Assembly (NCBI RefSeq): GCF_000212735.1
Contig: NC_015510.1
Span: 4,589,001-4,653,000, forward strand
Source: Haliscomenobacter hydrossis DSM 1100
Lineage (GTDB): Bacteria; Bacteroidota; Bacteroidia; Chitinophagales; Saprospiraceae
Length of the DNA: 64,000 nt
Direction: 5' to 3'
Below the pieces are notes generated by a model. The model saw only the letters and a list, made by a program, of their open reading frames with translations. It had not been told where the DNA came from and did no database searches. Positions 17,146-26,556 of the stretch are shown piece by piece (the first letter of the stretch is position 1; every line of letters starts with the position of its first letter). A program made the translations under genes and the position numbers.

Positions 17146-18582
17146 TCAGCTGTACACGAAATAGACCGTGGTTTTACAAGCTTTGTTGACCGTCACCCGC
17201 ACCCAGTGACACGAGAAGCCCGTCGGAAACTCGTGGTGTACGTAGCCTTTGGCGGGCACTTTGATGGTTTGGTAGGTATGCCAGTCACCAGTTCCTTTAA
17301 AGTCAATTTCGATTTTGAATTCCACCTCCTGGTCGGAGTCCTGCGTGATGTGGACTACTTTTTTATCAAAACCGGTCATCAAAAACGGATCCGAGGTTTC
17401 CGCTTTTTTTACCTCTTTTTCCCACCAGGGTGCCCCCCAACCGGTGGGTTTACCCATTTGCCACAACTCGTCGATGTTGCCAAACCAAAGGTTGGACTGT
17501 GGCTGTCCGGTAGAGCGGTCTACCTGATCGCCCGTTAACACGAGCATTCCCCGCCAGTAGCAAAAATCGGGAACCATACGCAAGTGATTGGAAATGGGTC
17601 GAATGGCCAGGATATTCCCGCCGTAAGTGATGGTGGGCATTTCGTAAAAAATACCGTGGATATCCATCAGGTAGCGTTCGGTTTGGGCTTCACGAATGCG
17701 CATCCACTCCGTATTCCAGGCGTGATCAAAGGCATAACTCGCTTTGGGCAAGCGGTAGGTTTTCCAGGTTCCCGCTTTGTAAAATTTCAAAATAACGGAA
17801 CCCTGGTCCCAGCCGGTGGCGTAGATGGCGTTGCCATAGGTTTTGTCGGACCAGTTCTTACCGGCTACTTCCACATAGGGATTGCGGTCCAAAATGGTCC
17901 ATTTTTTACCGTCCCATTCGGCCAGGCGGCCTGCCGCTCTTTTTCCCAAAAAATCTTCTTCATAATACGAGTTATTGGCCACTACGACCCGACCATCCTG
18001 GGTGAATGCACTTTTGAAATGCACCTGAGCACTTTTGGGAATTTCCAGTTCATTTACCAAATCGGCCAGTTGTTTGCTTTTTAGCGTATAGACGTTGGTT
18101 TCAAAGAGGAGCCCCTCCATGGTCAAAAAATACACCATCGAGTCCGGATGAAACAAATGCTGCATGGTTCCGGTCAAGCGATGTCTTTTCAAGTCTTCGA
18201 TGATGCGCACCCTGCCGAGGGTATCGATGGCATAGGGCCCGATGAAGGCTTGATCCGATTCGTTGTGGATATGGCGGTTGGCGTAAGTGCCGGTATAGCT
18301 CGCGGGATGGCGCCGACTGGTCATGTCGGCACTAATCTCGTAAAGACCGAGTCCGGAACCCCTGATGTGGGCCACGTAACCCACCGCCCACAACTTGTTG
18401 GCCCAGGGAATAACGGCTCCAATTCCTGCTTCGCTGCGGTCTTTGTGGTCACTCACGATGGCCATTTGGGGGAACACGCCTTTGATTTGAATAGGGCCCT
18501 GGGCTTGAATGGAGTGGCTGCCCACCAAAATCAGCAAAAGCACAAAAATGAAGCTTGAAAAACGGGTTTGCGAAATCAACAT
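17146..18582 (-). CDS. Secreted protein of unknown function in the SusCD operon
   Basis: A 478-residue exported protein with a Sec signal peptide (about residues 1-28, ending SIQAQ). I do not recognise a catalytic family. Repeated short strand patterns with WDGKKWTILDRN-, YGNAIYATGWDQ- and ILAIRPISNHL-like segments suggest a beta-propeller-like domain. A C-terminal beta-sandwich-like stretch begins near residue 400 (VVHITQDSDQEVEFKIEIDF). It follows SusD by 33 nt and is the last gene before the terminator, so it probably helps bind or process the ligand imported by SusCD. Confidence 0.7.
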   Translation of the reverse strand: MLISQTRFSSFIFVLLLILVGSHSIQAQGPIQIKGVFPQMAIVSDHKDRSEAGIGAVIPWANKLWAVGYVAHIRGSGLGLYEISADMTSRRHPASYTGTYANRHIHNESDQAFIGPYAIDTLGRVRIIEDLKRHRLTGTMQHLFHPDSMVYFLTMEGLLFETNVYTLKSKQLADLVNELEIPKSAQVHFKSAFTQDGRVVVANNSYYEEDFLGKRAAGRLAEWDGKKWTILDRNPYVEVAGKNWSDKTYGNAIYATGWDQGSVILKFYKAGTWKTYRLPKASYAFDHAWNTEWMRIREAQTERYLMDIHGIFYEMPTITYGGNILAIRPISNHLRMVPDFCYWRGMLVLTGDQVDRSTGQPQSNLWFGNIDELWQMGKPTGWGAPWWEKEVKKAETSDPFLMTGFDKKVVHITQDSDQEVEFKIEIDFKGTGDWHTYQTIKVPAKGYVHHEFPTGFSCHWVRVTVNKACKTTVYFVYS

Positions 18583-18615
18583 GATTGGTGATGTTTTGAT
18601 GTAAACGGTAAGAGG

Positions 18616-20331
18616 CTAATACCCCGTATTCTGGGTGATGTTTGGGTTAATTTGAATCTCAGCCGTAGGAATTGGCCACAAGTATTGGCGGTCATTCCAG
18701 GTACAAGGTACCAGGTTTTTGATCAGTCCGGCATCCTCCAGTGCTTTAAAATCAGGAATCCCGTCTGCGTCAATGGTGGGCGTGCCGGGAAAGAACCACA
18801 GGTTTTTGTCCACCACTTTTGTTTTTAAATCAGCTGGGTCAAGCATGCCATAAATGGGTTTGTTGAGCACCTTGCCGGCCAGTTTCCAGCGGATAATGTC
18901 CATATACCGCAGACCCTCGGCGGCCAATTCCATGCGGCGTTCCATGCGAATGGCCCGACGCAATTCAGCCTGATTGGTCGTGGTGATGGCGGGGTAACTC
19001 GAAGTGGCACTCAGGGCTACTTTGTAGGCTCTTGCCCTCACCGAATTTACGGCATCCATTACCGATTGGTCGATTTCATTCAATTCCATTTTGGCTTCGG
19101 CGTACATCAGCAGTACATCGGCGTAACGAACCACGATTTGATCGGGTTCGATGGTGCGGCCATTTAGCAACCACGAATCGTCGATTCCTTTTTTCCAGAC
19201 CAAACCATTGTAAGAGGCAAACTGTGCATTGACACGATTGTCGTTGTTGTTGACCTGGGTATTGGTGCTTAACCGCAACACCTTTACTGCGTAGGGGTTG
19301 GGGTCGTACACAAAACCAAGGTGGGTGATGCCAAACTCAACTATGGTCGCCGTACAGCGCGGGTCGCGGTTTTTAAAGGGGTTGCGCGGATCGTACAAGG
19401 GGGATTTGTCGATGGTTAAGCCGTCGGTGCAGAGGTAGGCACAGAACAGATCCCAGGTGGGATTGGCGGCACCAAACCCGCCCGAATTGCGGGTGAGCCG
19501 ATCCGAAACCATCGCGGTGCCAATGACCACTTTTAACGCAATGGAACGAGGGATACCAAAAACTATTTCCGGTGAATTTTTGGTGGTTTGCAAAAACAAA
19601 TTACTGTAATCGGCGTGCAGGGTATAGGCCTTTAAATCCATACAGGCTTTTGCTGCATCCGCTGCCGTGCGGAAATCTCCGGTATACAGTGCCAATCGGG
19701 CTTTTAACGCGTAAGCAGCACCTTTGGTGACCCGTTTTACGGCCGAAACGGGGTAACTGAGGGGCAAAAATTTGGCCGCGAAATCAAAATCTTCGAAGGC
19801 CTTGGCAATCACGATCTTTTTGTCGGTCCGGCCTTTGGTATAAGCCTCTTCAATGGAAACAACGCCATCAGAATAAATCACGTCGCCAAAATGAGTGACC
19901 AGGACTGCGTACTGGGCCGCCCGGTGAAAGCGAGCTTCAGCGTTGTAAAGCTCTATTTTAGCCGGAAGTACTTTGGCTTTGGTCTGATCGCTGTTCAGGG
20001 CTTCGATGATTTTGTTGGCCCGGGCAATGGCTTTGTAACTATTGGTCCAAAGGGCAGTGGAAGTTGCCCACTGGCTGGTGGTGGTTCCGGCTTTGATGGG
20101 CGTGAGGGTTTGCCGATAAAACCCATCATCGGAAAGGTAATTGGGATCGAGGTCTTCATCCTGAGCCCAGAAGTTTCCTCGGTACAGGTCGTTCAACGCC
20201 AATTGGATTTCGGTTTCATTGGAGTACCAGGTCTCCGCCGAGGGCTGAGCAAGTGGGTAAAGATCCAGGGTGTTTTGGCAAGATGCCAGCAAACATAGGC
20301 TGACAACTGCGATATGGAAAGTTTGTCTCAT
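18616..20331 (-). CDS. SusD/RagB-family outer-membrane lipoprotein
   Basis: Surface ligand-binding partner of SusC, 571 residues. Lipoprotein signal with lipobox LLASC (Cys about 18). N-terminal family motif LDLYPLAQPSAETWYSNETE and TPR-like helices (LALNDLYRGNF; YNAEARFHRAAQYAVLV; ALKARLALYTGDFRTA). The C-terminal SusD region includes VLLMYAEAKMEL and RRMELAAEGLRYMDIIRW. It lies 28 nt after SusC. SusD proteins form a hinged lid over the SusC pore. The nutrient cannot be deduced, since no polysaccharide-degrading enzyme lies in the operon. Confidence 0.93.
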   Translation of the reverse strand: MRQTFHIAVVSLCLLASCQNTLDLYPLAQPSAETWYSNETEIQLALNDLYRGNFWAQDEDLDPNYLSDDGFYRQTLTPIKAGTTTSQWATSTALWTNSYKAIARANKIIEALNSDQTKAKVLPAKIELYNAEARFHRAAQYAVLVTHFGDVIYSDGVVSIEEAYTKGRTDKKIVIAKAFEDFDFAAKFLPLSYPVSAVKRVTKGAAYALKARLALYTGDFRTAADAAKACMDLKAYTLHADYSNLFLQTTKNSPEIVFGIPRSIALKVVIGTAMVSDRLTRNSGGFGAANPTWDLFCAYLCTDGLTIDKSPLYDPRNPFKNRDPRCTATIVEFGITHLGFVYDPNPYAVKVLRLSTNTQVNNNDNRVNAQFASYNGLVWKKGIDDSWLLNGRTIEPDQIVVRYADVLLMYAEAKMELNEIDQSVMDAVNSVRARAYKVALSATSSYPAITTTNQAELRRAIRMERRMELAAEGLRYMDIIRWKLAGKVLNKPIYGMLDPADLKTKVVDKNLWFFPGTPTIDADGIPDFKALEDAGLIKNLVPCTWNDRQYLWPIPTAEIQINPNITQNTGY

Positions 20332-20359
20332 GTTGATTAATTTTGAAATTAAACCAGGT

Positions 20360-23300
20360 TTAAAATCCTACAGAAATACCTCCGATTACCGTAGATACAA
20401 TACCAAAACCTTCAGGGTCCCAACCTTGTGGATACTTGCTGATGCTCAGGATGTCGGACGCGCTGATGTACACCCGCAGGTTTTTGGCAATGACCTTGCG
20501 GGCATTTTTACTGGAAATGGTATATCCAGCGGTAATGTTTTTCAGGCGGAAATAGGCACCATTGAACAACCAAAAGCTGGACATGGCCCGATTCAAGCCC
20601 TTGTTGGTCTCGGTGTAGCGAGGGTATTGCACAGCAAGGTTTTGTTCAGCGGTATTAAAGGCACTCCAGGTATTGCCATCCAGCAAATTGGGGAAACGGC
20701 CAAAATTCTGGTCATTGTAACTGGTGTAACTCAATGCGGAGCTGTTTTGATAGCCAATTCCCTGAAAGGATAGTGCAAAATCTATTCCTTTGTAAGCCAT
20801 TCTCAAATTTCCACCGTACATCCACTGCGGGAGTGAACTACCCAAAAAAGTCCGGTCGTATTCAGGGGAAATTTTGCCATCGGGCACGCCGTTAGGGCCG
20901 CTGATGTCGCGGTATTTCATGTCCCCTGGTTTGACGTTGTTGCTCAGTTTGGGAGAACTGTTGACGTCTTCGAGGGTTTGATAAATTCCCTCGGCTACAT
21001 AGCCGTACCATTCATTGTATTGGCTACCTTCTTTGCGGATTTGATCTCCCAAAAATTCGGTGCCGCCCAGGTCTCCCATCACCGATTTGAAATGGGAGAG
21101 GTTGACGGAAAGAGAATAGTTAAAATCACCCATTTTGTCCGTCCAACCCAAATCCAGATCAATCCCCCGGGTCGTCATGATCCCGGTATTTTGGTTGGGG
21201 TTTTCAAATCCCACGAAGATGGGGATTTGCAGGGGGAGCAACATGTCTTTGGTTTGTTTGTAATAGATGTCGCTGTTCAAGCGCAAACGGTCTTTGAAAA
21301 AATAGGCATCGATGCCCAGGTTGGTCGATTCGGTGGTTTCCCAGGAGATATCGGTAATGGCGTATTGGACTTGAGCGGCGGTTTGTTGGGAAACGGCGGC
21401 ATTGTTCTGGTAAAACAGGGCATTGCTGAAGTTGATGATCCCCAGAGAAGGATAATTCCCAATGCGCTCGTTGCCCAAGGCACCCCAGGATGCGCGCAGT
21501 TTGAGGTAAGAAACCAGGTGTTGGTTTTGCATAAAACCTTCCTCCGTAACCACCCAGCCCGCAGAAATGGAAGGGAAAACGCCCCAGCGGTAAGCGGCAT
21601 TGAAACGGGAAGAACCATCAGAACGCACATTGGCCTGCAAGAGGTACTTGTCTTTAAAGCTATACGTGATGCGGCCAAAAACAGAGCGATACGCTGTTTC
21701 AAAGGCGGAGCCACCGTTGTCGCGCAAGGTGATGGGACCTTGATCCAGATAAGGGTAACCATCGAATAAAAATTGATCCCGGGAAGCCCCCAGCGATTCA
21801 TTTTTATAGAAGTAATTTTCGTATCCAGCCAATACGGTGAAATCGTGCTCACCGATCGTTTTTGCATAGTTGGCCAAAAACTGGGTGGTCAGGCTGTAGT
21901 CTTCGTTGCGGCCTTCCGTTAGACTGGTGGTGTTGTTGCCACCACCGTTTTCAGTAAGGGTAACCAGAAATTGGGTAGGGTCGGTTGCCGCGAAGGCATC
22001 CACCTGTTTGTTGAATTTCTTGCGGCTGTTGAAGTTGAAAATGGGGGCTAGAATGGCGGACACCTTCAGCCCTTCAATGGGTTTGATGTCGAGGGCAATC
22101 CGGCCACCGATCTGGTTGTACCAGTTTTGATCCGTGCCGCCATATTTCAAACGTCCGTACACATTGTCGCCAGCTTTGCCTTCAGCCACTCGCCCGTCGG
22201 CCCAAACCGCAGGATAAATTGCTGGAGAAATACGAATGACGCCCAATGGGTTGCCCACATTGGGGTCGGTGCTGATGGTTCTTTTGAAGTTGAAATCAAA
22301 AGTACCGCCTACGTATTTGTTGATCGTAAAGTCATTATTGGTTCGGGCAAAAATTCGACTGTAATCTTTGTTGTCGTAAAATCCACCTACTTTTTCATAG
22401 CGGAGTGAGGCATTGGATTTGACGAATTTTGAGCCCCCAATGATGCTGACGCTGTGTGCCTCCCGGGGCGCCCTGTTGTTCAGCGTTAGGGCTTGCCAGT
22501 CGGTATCGGGGTAGCGATCGGGGTCGGTGGCGTGTTTTTCATTGTACCCATCGATGAGGTCTTTGGTGAAAGTAGGATACTGGTTGGCGCCGTTTCCCGC
22601 ATCATTCCAGCGCAATTCATTGACCAATTGCATGTAGCGCAAGGCACCCATGTTTTCTGGAAGTTGGGTAGGCGTGTCAAACCCGGTTTCGTAGCTGTAC
22701 TGAATGGAGGCCTGGTCGGTTTTGGCCCTTTTGGTGGTAATCAGGATAACGCCTGAAGCGGCACGGGATCCATAGATAGACGCCGAAGCCGCGTCCTTGA
22801 GCACGGTCAAATTTTCAATATCGCCAGGGTTGACCTGATTTACATCACTGACCGGCACTCCATCCACAATCACCAGAGGGTTAGAATCACCGATGGTGGT
22901 AATCCCGCGGATTCTTATAGTCGCTCCACCCATTGCTCCAGCGCCGGCGTTGCGCGTGACCATTACGCCCGACATTGCGCCTTGAAGTGCCTGCGAAACC
23001 TGGGTTTCTTTCCTCTCTTTAAACAGCTCACCATTCACCGAAGAGATGGCACCGGTCAGGTCTTTTTTCTTTTGAACCCCGTAACCCACCACCACGACTT
23101 CATTGAGGGCTTTGGTATCCAGTATAAGCGAAACATTGACCAGGGTTTGGTTTTGGAGGGCCAACTCCTGAGGCAGGAAGCCAATATAGGAAAATACCAG
23201 GGTGGCATTTTTATCACTCACATCAATGCTGAAGCGCCCATCCAGATCGGTAGCCGTGCCCAATTCGGTCCCTTTAACCACTACACTCACGCCGGGCAAA

Positions 23301-23752
23301 CTCACCCCACTTTCATCCGTGACCACCCCATTCACCAAATGTACCAATTTCGGAGGATCGGGGAGCCTGTCCAGAGGGTTCACATCGATGTATCCCGTAC
23401 TTTTATTGGCTTCTTTGCGCAAGACAATTCGATTGCTCACTTGCACATATTTGATGCGCAGGGGTTTCAACAGGCTCGTCAATACATTGGCCAATACCTC
23501 ATTGTTGGCACTGATGCTCACCGTTTTACCGAGTTGCAACATCCTTGAATTGTAAGAAAATTTGACTTGCGCCGTCTTTTCCAACTTTGCCAGGGCATTT
23601 TCCAGCGGAACATCCGTAAGGTTAATGCTCACCCTGCGGTCAAGGATGTCTTGCGACCCTGCCGGAATAGCGATGGCGATGCCCGGAAGCACCAAGGTTA
23701 AAGCAAGTTGTAAAAATGACATTTGCACGATCTGGTGTAGTGTTTTTTTCAT
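20360..23752 (-). CDS. SusC/RagA TonB-dependent outer-membrane transporter with STN domain
   Basis: A 1130-residue TonB-dependent importer. After the signal peptide comes an STN domain (about 40-110: VSINLTDVPLENALAKLEK), the part that contacts an anti-sigma factor. A carboxypeptidase-regulatory-like domain follows (GVVTDESGVSLPGVSVVVKG), then the SusC signature NEVVVVGYG and the plug (LTGAISSVNGE; IRGITTIGDSNPLVIVDG). The rest is the 22-strand barrel, ending in the usual C-terminal beta signal (GGISVGF). The STN domain fits control by the FecR encoded just upstream. The gap to FecR (195 nt) holds two hairpins. Confidence 0.95.
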   Translation of the reverse strand: MKKTLHQIVQMSFLQLALTLVLPGIAIAIPAGSQDILDRRVSINLTDVPLENALAKLEKTAQVKFSYNSRMLQLGKTVSISANNEVLANVLTSLLKPLRIKYVQVSNRIVLRKEANKSTGYIDVNPLDRLPDPPKLVHLVNGVVTDESGVSLPGVSVVVKGTELGTATDLDGRFSIDVSDKNATLVFSYIGFLPQELALQNQTLVNVSLILDTKALNEVVVVGYGVQKKKDLTGAISSVNGELFKERKETQVSQALQGAMSGVMVTRNAGAGAMGGATIRIRGITTIGDSNPLVIVDGVPVSDVNQVNPGDIENLTVLKDAASASIYGSRAASGVILITTKRAKTDQASIQYSYETGFDTPTQLPENMGALRYMQLVNELRWNDAGNGANQYPTFTKDLIDGYNEKHATDPDRYPDTDWQALTLNNRAPREAHSVSIIGGSKFVKSNASLRYEKVGGFYDNKDYSRIFARTNNDFTINKYVGGTFDFNFKRTISTDPNVGNPLGVIRISPAIYPAVWADGRVAEGKAGDNVYGRLKYGGTDQNWYNQIGGRIALDIKPIEGLKVSAILAPIFNFNSRKKFNKQVDAFAATDPTQFLVTLTENGGGNNTTSLTEGRNEDYSLTTQFLANYAKTIGEHDFTVLAGYENYFYKNESLGASRDQFLFDGYPYLDQGPITLRDNGGSAFETAYRSVFGRITYSFKDKYLLQANVRSDGSSRFNAAYRWGVFPSISAGWVVTEEGFMQNQHLVSYLKLRASWGALGNERIGNYPSLGIINFSNALFYQNNAAVSQQTAAQVQYAITDISWETTESTNLGIDAYFFKDRLRLNSDIYYKQTKDMLLPLQIPIFVGFENPNQNTGIMTTRGIDLDLGWTDKMGDFNYSLSVNLSHFKSVMGDLGGTEFLGDQIRKEGSQYNEWYGYVAEGIYQTLEDVNSSPKLSNNVKPGDMKYRDISGPNGVPDGKISPEYDRTFLGSSLPQWMYGGNLRMAYKGIDFALSFQGIGYQNSSALSYTSYNDQNFGRFPNLLDGNTWSAFNTAEQNLAVQYPRYTETNKGLNRAMSSFWLFNGAYFRLKNITAGYTISSKNARKVIAKNLRVYISASDILSISKYPQGWDPEGFGIVSTVIGGISVGF

Positions 23753-23810
23753 ATTTTTAACACGTTTTTAGTTGCGATGGAAGTGACTAATGACAAAACC
23801 TTTCCCTTTT

Positions 23811-23900
23811 TGCCCTTAGCAAAGGGCAATGGTGTACGTAAACGCATCAGGGAAAAAATACCAGCGTCGAACATGTAGCAGCATTTCGACGCTTTTTTTT
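23811..23900 (-). terminator. Two hairpins between FecR and SusC genes
   Basis: GCGTCGAA (23864-23871) pairs with TTCGACGC (23885-23892) and is bordered by eight T on the + strand; on the minus strand a weaker U-rich stretch follows. A second stem TTGCCCTT/AAGGGCAA lies at about 23811-23829. Together they may attenuate read-through from FecR into SusC, letting the sigma factor control SusCD separately. Confidence 0.5.
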
Positions 23901-23947
23901 GTGGGGATTTAGTGGATAAGATTGGTCATAGGCAAAAGATTTTAAGG

Positions 23948-25054
23948 TTATTCACATCCGGAAGACAAGATGGTTATTTTGTTGCCATTCATCTCGTAGC
24001 GGGTCGTGCTACCGATGCTTTCACAAATGATTTTTAGTTTTTCAGGTAACGGTTGGTCGCTCAAGGATGTCGTGAGGTAACAGTTTTTAAGCACCTCTTG
24101 GGGAAAATCAATTTCCAATAAGTAGGCTTGCTCAATGGTGGTCAAAATTTGAGCCACCGGAACATCGGTGAAGTCAAAACTCAGTTGTTCGATGGCGCTG
24201 GTGCTTTGGGTCAGCGGGGTGTCCTGAGTCAGATCGGTAATCAGGTGAAAAGCCAGGTTTTGCCGCTCAAAGCGGATGCCTTGATTGGGCAACAACACCA
24301 GCTCTTTATTTTTTGCTTTTGTGATCGATTGGTTGGAGCTGACATTCACTTTCCCGGTACGCACGACCACCTCCACATTGGGTTGATCAGCGTAAGCCTT
24401 GACCCGGAAGCTGGTGCCCACTACCCGGGTAACCACTTCATTGGCAAAGACGAAAAAGGGCTTATCCGGATTTTTGCTGATTTCAAAAAAGCCCTCGCCA
24501 GACAAGTACACTTTGCGCTCCTCTGCCCCAAAACTGCGGGGATAACTCAATTTGCTGTTGGGGTGGAGCAAAACGGAACTGCCATCGGATAAAGTCAGCA
24601 ATTGTGGCTTGTCGGTATTGTTGGTCTGCTCAATCAGGCCTTCGGGGTCTTGTTCAACCAGGGTATGGTAAGTGATTTTTTCTGGATTCGCGGTCCACTG
24701 CTTTTGGTAAAGCCAACCCAACAGCAGCCCCAAGACCAATACAGCCGCCGCCGCCCGCAACCAAAGGATGGGTCGGAGTCGACCCGCACGGGTAACACTT
24801 TCGCTAGCTGTTTCATCAATTTTTTTCCAGGTGTCAGCCAACGCTGATTGGATTTCTGCGTTAGACGGCGGGGTATGGGGCACTTTCATGGCCAACAACC
24901 ACATGCGGGCTTCTTCTACCAACTTGGCCCGCTGTGGATTTTCCAGGGTCCACTCTTCCCATTCTGCATGGTCTTTTCTTTCGAGTATCCATTGCCGGAA
25001 GGATTCGTCACTTAAAAAGTCTTCAATTTTTGTGTACTGTTCGCGTTGCTGCAT
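23948..25054 (-). CDS. FecR-family anti-sigma factor
   Basis: Inner-membrane sigma regulator of 368 residues. The N-terminal cytoplasmic part (1-105) should bind the ECF sigma factor. One transmembrane segment lies near 108-127 (AAAAVLVLGLLLGWLY). The periplasmic FecR domain has LTLSDGSSVLLHPNSKLSYP and EVVVRTGKVNV. A C-terminal DUF4974-type domain (FDFTDVPVAQILTTIEQAYLLEIDF) completes it. It heads the operon before SusC. Its cognate sigma factor is most likely the one at 16413-17003, which would be an unusual order. Confidence 0.92.
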   Translation of the reverse strand: MQQREQYTKIEDFLSDESFRQWILERKDHAEWEEWTLENPQRAKLVEEARMWLLAMKVPHTPPSNAEIQSALADTWKKIDETASESVTRAGRLRPILWLRAAAAVLVLGLLLGWLYQKQWTANPEKITYHTLVEQDPEGLIEQTNNTDKPQLLTLSDGSSVLLHPNSKLSYPRSFGAEERKVYLSGEGFFEISKNPDKPFFVFANEVVTRVVGTSFRVKAYADQPNVEVVVRTGKVNVSSNQSITKAKNKELVLLPNQGIRFERQNLAFHLITDLTQDTPLTQSTSAIEQLSFDFTDVPVAQILTTIEQAYLLEIDFPQEVLKNCYLTTSLSDQPLPEKLKIICESIGSTTRYEMNGNKITILSSGCE

Positions 25055-25355
25055 CTGAAAAATGATTTCAGTTACAGAGAGGACAGCTTTGGGGGGATAT
25101 ACTCAGTTGGGCGTGTTTTTTTTGAAAAAATGTTAAGACATACAAATTTTGGCTTTGTTGATGTCTTGCAGCGTTAGCTTAACGGGGGAAAAAATGACCA
25201 AAGTGACTTACTACTGCCCGGCGTATTGCATTATTGGATCATTGGCAATGATATGCAACTGACCGGACAAGTATTGAAACACCAATAGCGATTTAATTTT
25301 AATTACCTCGACATGGAGGGCCTAATTTGCCCTCCATGTTCATCAAAATCGTCCC
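25055..25355 (+). promoter_or_regulatory. Divergent intergenic region with promoter and 5'-leader hairpin for the T9SS protein
   Basis: The 301-nt gap separates divergent FecR and the T9SS cargo gene. TTG (25274-25276), 17 nt, then TAATTTTA (25294-25301) is a near-consensus Bacteroidota promoter for the + strand gene. Just downstream, CATGGAGGGC (25312-25321) and GCCCTCCATG (25329-25338) form a perfect 10-bp stem with a 7-nt loop, which would sit at or near the 5' end of the mRNA. AAGACAT/ATGTCTT near 25133-25165 is a further weak stem. No gene is seen in the gap. Confidence 0.45.
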
Positions 25356-26312
25356 ATGAAAAAATTTCTAACACTTTTGCTCGCATTGGGCTTTCCCAGC
25401 CTATTTTATGCCCAATCTGTTTTCCCAGGACCCAAAGACAGTGTGCTGTGGAACGTTGGTTTTTGGCGATTTTATGAAAATATTTATGATACCACCATAT
25501 TCCCGAGTGGCGACACGACATTCTGTGATAATAAATGGATCAAAATTACTTTTACAAACTCATCGGTTCCACGTGCCTACTATCGTATCGAAGGGAAAAA
25601 AATCTATTTCAGGATGAATGCCAATTGTGCATTAGCTGATCACTTGATCTACGATTTTGATTTAAAGGTTGGCGATACCTTATACGTTACCACTAATTTA
25701 GCAGAAACTCAAGGTTATACAGGAAGTAGAGGGGTTAGTGTTCACATTGATAGTGTTTCTACGATTGTGGTTAATGGATTGCCGCGAAAAAGAATGGCAG
25801 TTACTTACCGTTATCGAGACTCGAAGGCAATACGATTCGGTTTGATACAAGACCGATATGACATTTGGACGGAAGGCATGGGGTCGCGAATTTTTCCTTT
25901 TTATGCAATGTGGTGTGTTTCTCACGGCAATTGCGAAGATTCAAACTTATTCGTCCGCTGCTTCCAAGCGAGCAAGCAAATCTTTTACCAGGATGCCCGC
26001 TCCCCTTTCTGTAGTCCAAGATTGGGTACGGCTACCCGAGAGCCGATTCAACGGTTGCCGATCCGGCTTTATCCCAATCCTTTAAGCTCGGGTGAAGCCT
26101 TACAAATTGAGCTTAGCTCGCTTTTGGATCAAGCAGTTGCTTACCAGGTTTTTGACCTTTTGGGTCGGGTAAAAGCTCGGGGAGTCTTGGGGGCTTGGCA
26201 GGGTGATCATCTTTCCATTTCGCTTGATCCGCTGCCCAGCGGCTTATATCAATTGCAATTGCTGGATCGTGGAGGGCGGCAGTTGGCCTTGGAAAAAATG
26301 GTGGTGTGTTGA
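25356..26312 (+). CDS. Secreted protein with type IX secretion C-terminal sorting domain
   Basis: A 318-residue exported protein. Sec signal peptide MKKFLTLLLALGFPSLFYAQ. The central part (about 25-225) has no recognised family and includes several Cys. The last 80 residues are a type A T9SS sorting domain with the usual blocks LYPNPLSSGE, YQVFDLLGRV and LPSGLYQLQLLDRGG, ending in a basic/hydrophobic tail. It is therefore expected to cross the outer membrane by T9SS and be released or anchored at the cell surface. It is a single-gene unit followed by a large inverted repeat. Confidence 0.85.
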   Translation: MKKFLTLLLALGFPSLFYAQSVFPGPKDSVLWNVGFWRFYENIYDTTIFPSGDTTFCDNKWIKITFTNSSVPRAYYRIEGKKIYFRMNANCALADHLIYDFDLKVGDTLYVTTNLAETQGYTGSRGVSVHIDSVSTIVVNGLPRKRMAVTYRYRDSKAIRFGLIQDRYDIWTEGMGSRIFPFYAMWCVSHGNCEDSNLFVRCFQASKQIFYQDARSPFCSPRLGTATREPIQRLPIRLYPNPLSSGEALQIELSSLLDQAVAYQVFDLLGRVKARGVLGAWQGDHLSISLDPLPSGLYQLQLLDRGGRQLALEKMVVC

Positions 26313-26342
26313 GTGGAAAATTTTCGGTGGCGGGAGTCTGTA

Positions 26343-26531
26343 TTTTTTGACGCAGCTTCGCTGCTTATTTTTTACCACGACGACGCGACGGTACGACGAC
26401 ACGACGATAGCTGCCGCTACAACACGACGTCATGCGTCGTGTTCATTGAGCGCTATGCGCGAAAAACGTCGCGTCGTCGTTTCGTCGCGTCGTCGTGGTA
26501 AAAAAATAATTTGGCGTAGCCAAATCCAATT
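26343..26531. repeat. Long inverted repeat of ACGACGAC words, copy 1
   Basis: Arms 26368-26389 and 26484-26505 are a perfect 22-bp inverted repeat. The longer arms consist of many ACGAC/GTCGT words. The core contains smaller hairpins AACACGACG/CGTCGTGTT and GCGC/GCGC. Short hairpins close both ends: GCAGC/GCTGC (26352-26364) and TTGGC/GCCAA (26511-26523). A second copy lies at 44351-44652 with its two end hairpins exchanged. It lies between convergent genes and is not coding. Confidence 0.88.
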
Positions 26532-26556
26532 GTATCGTCGAGTTGATGCAAAAACC

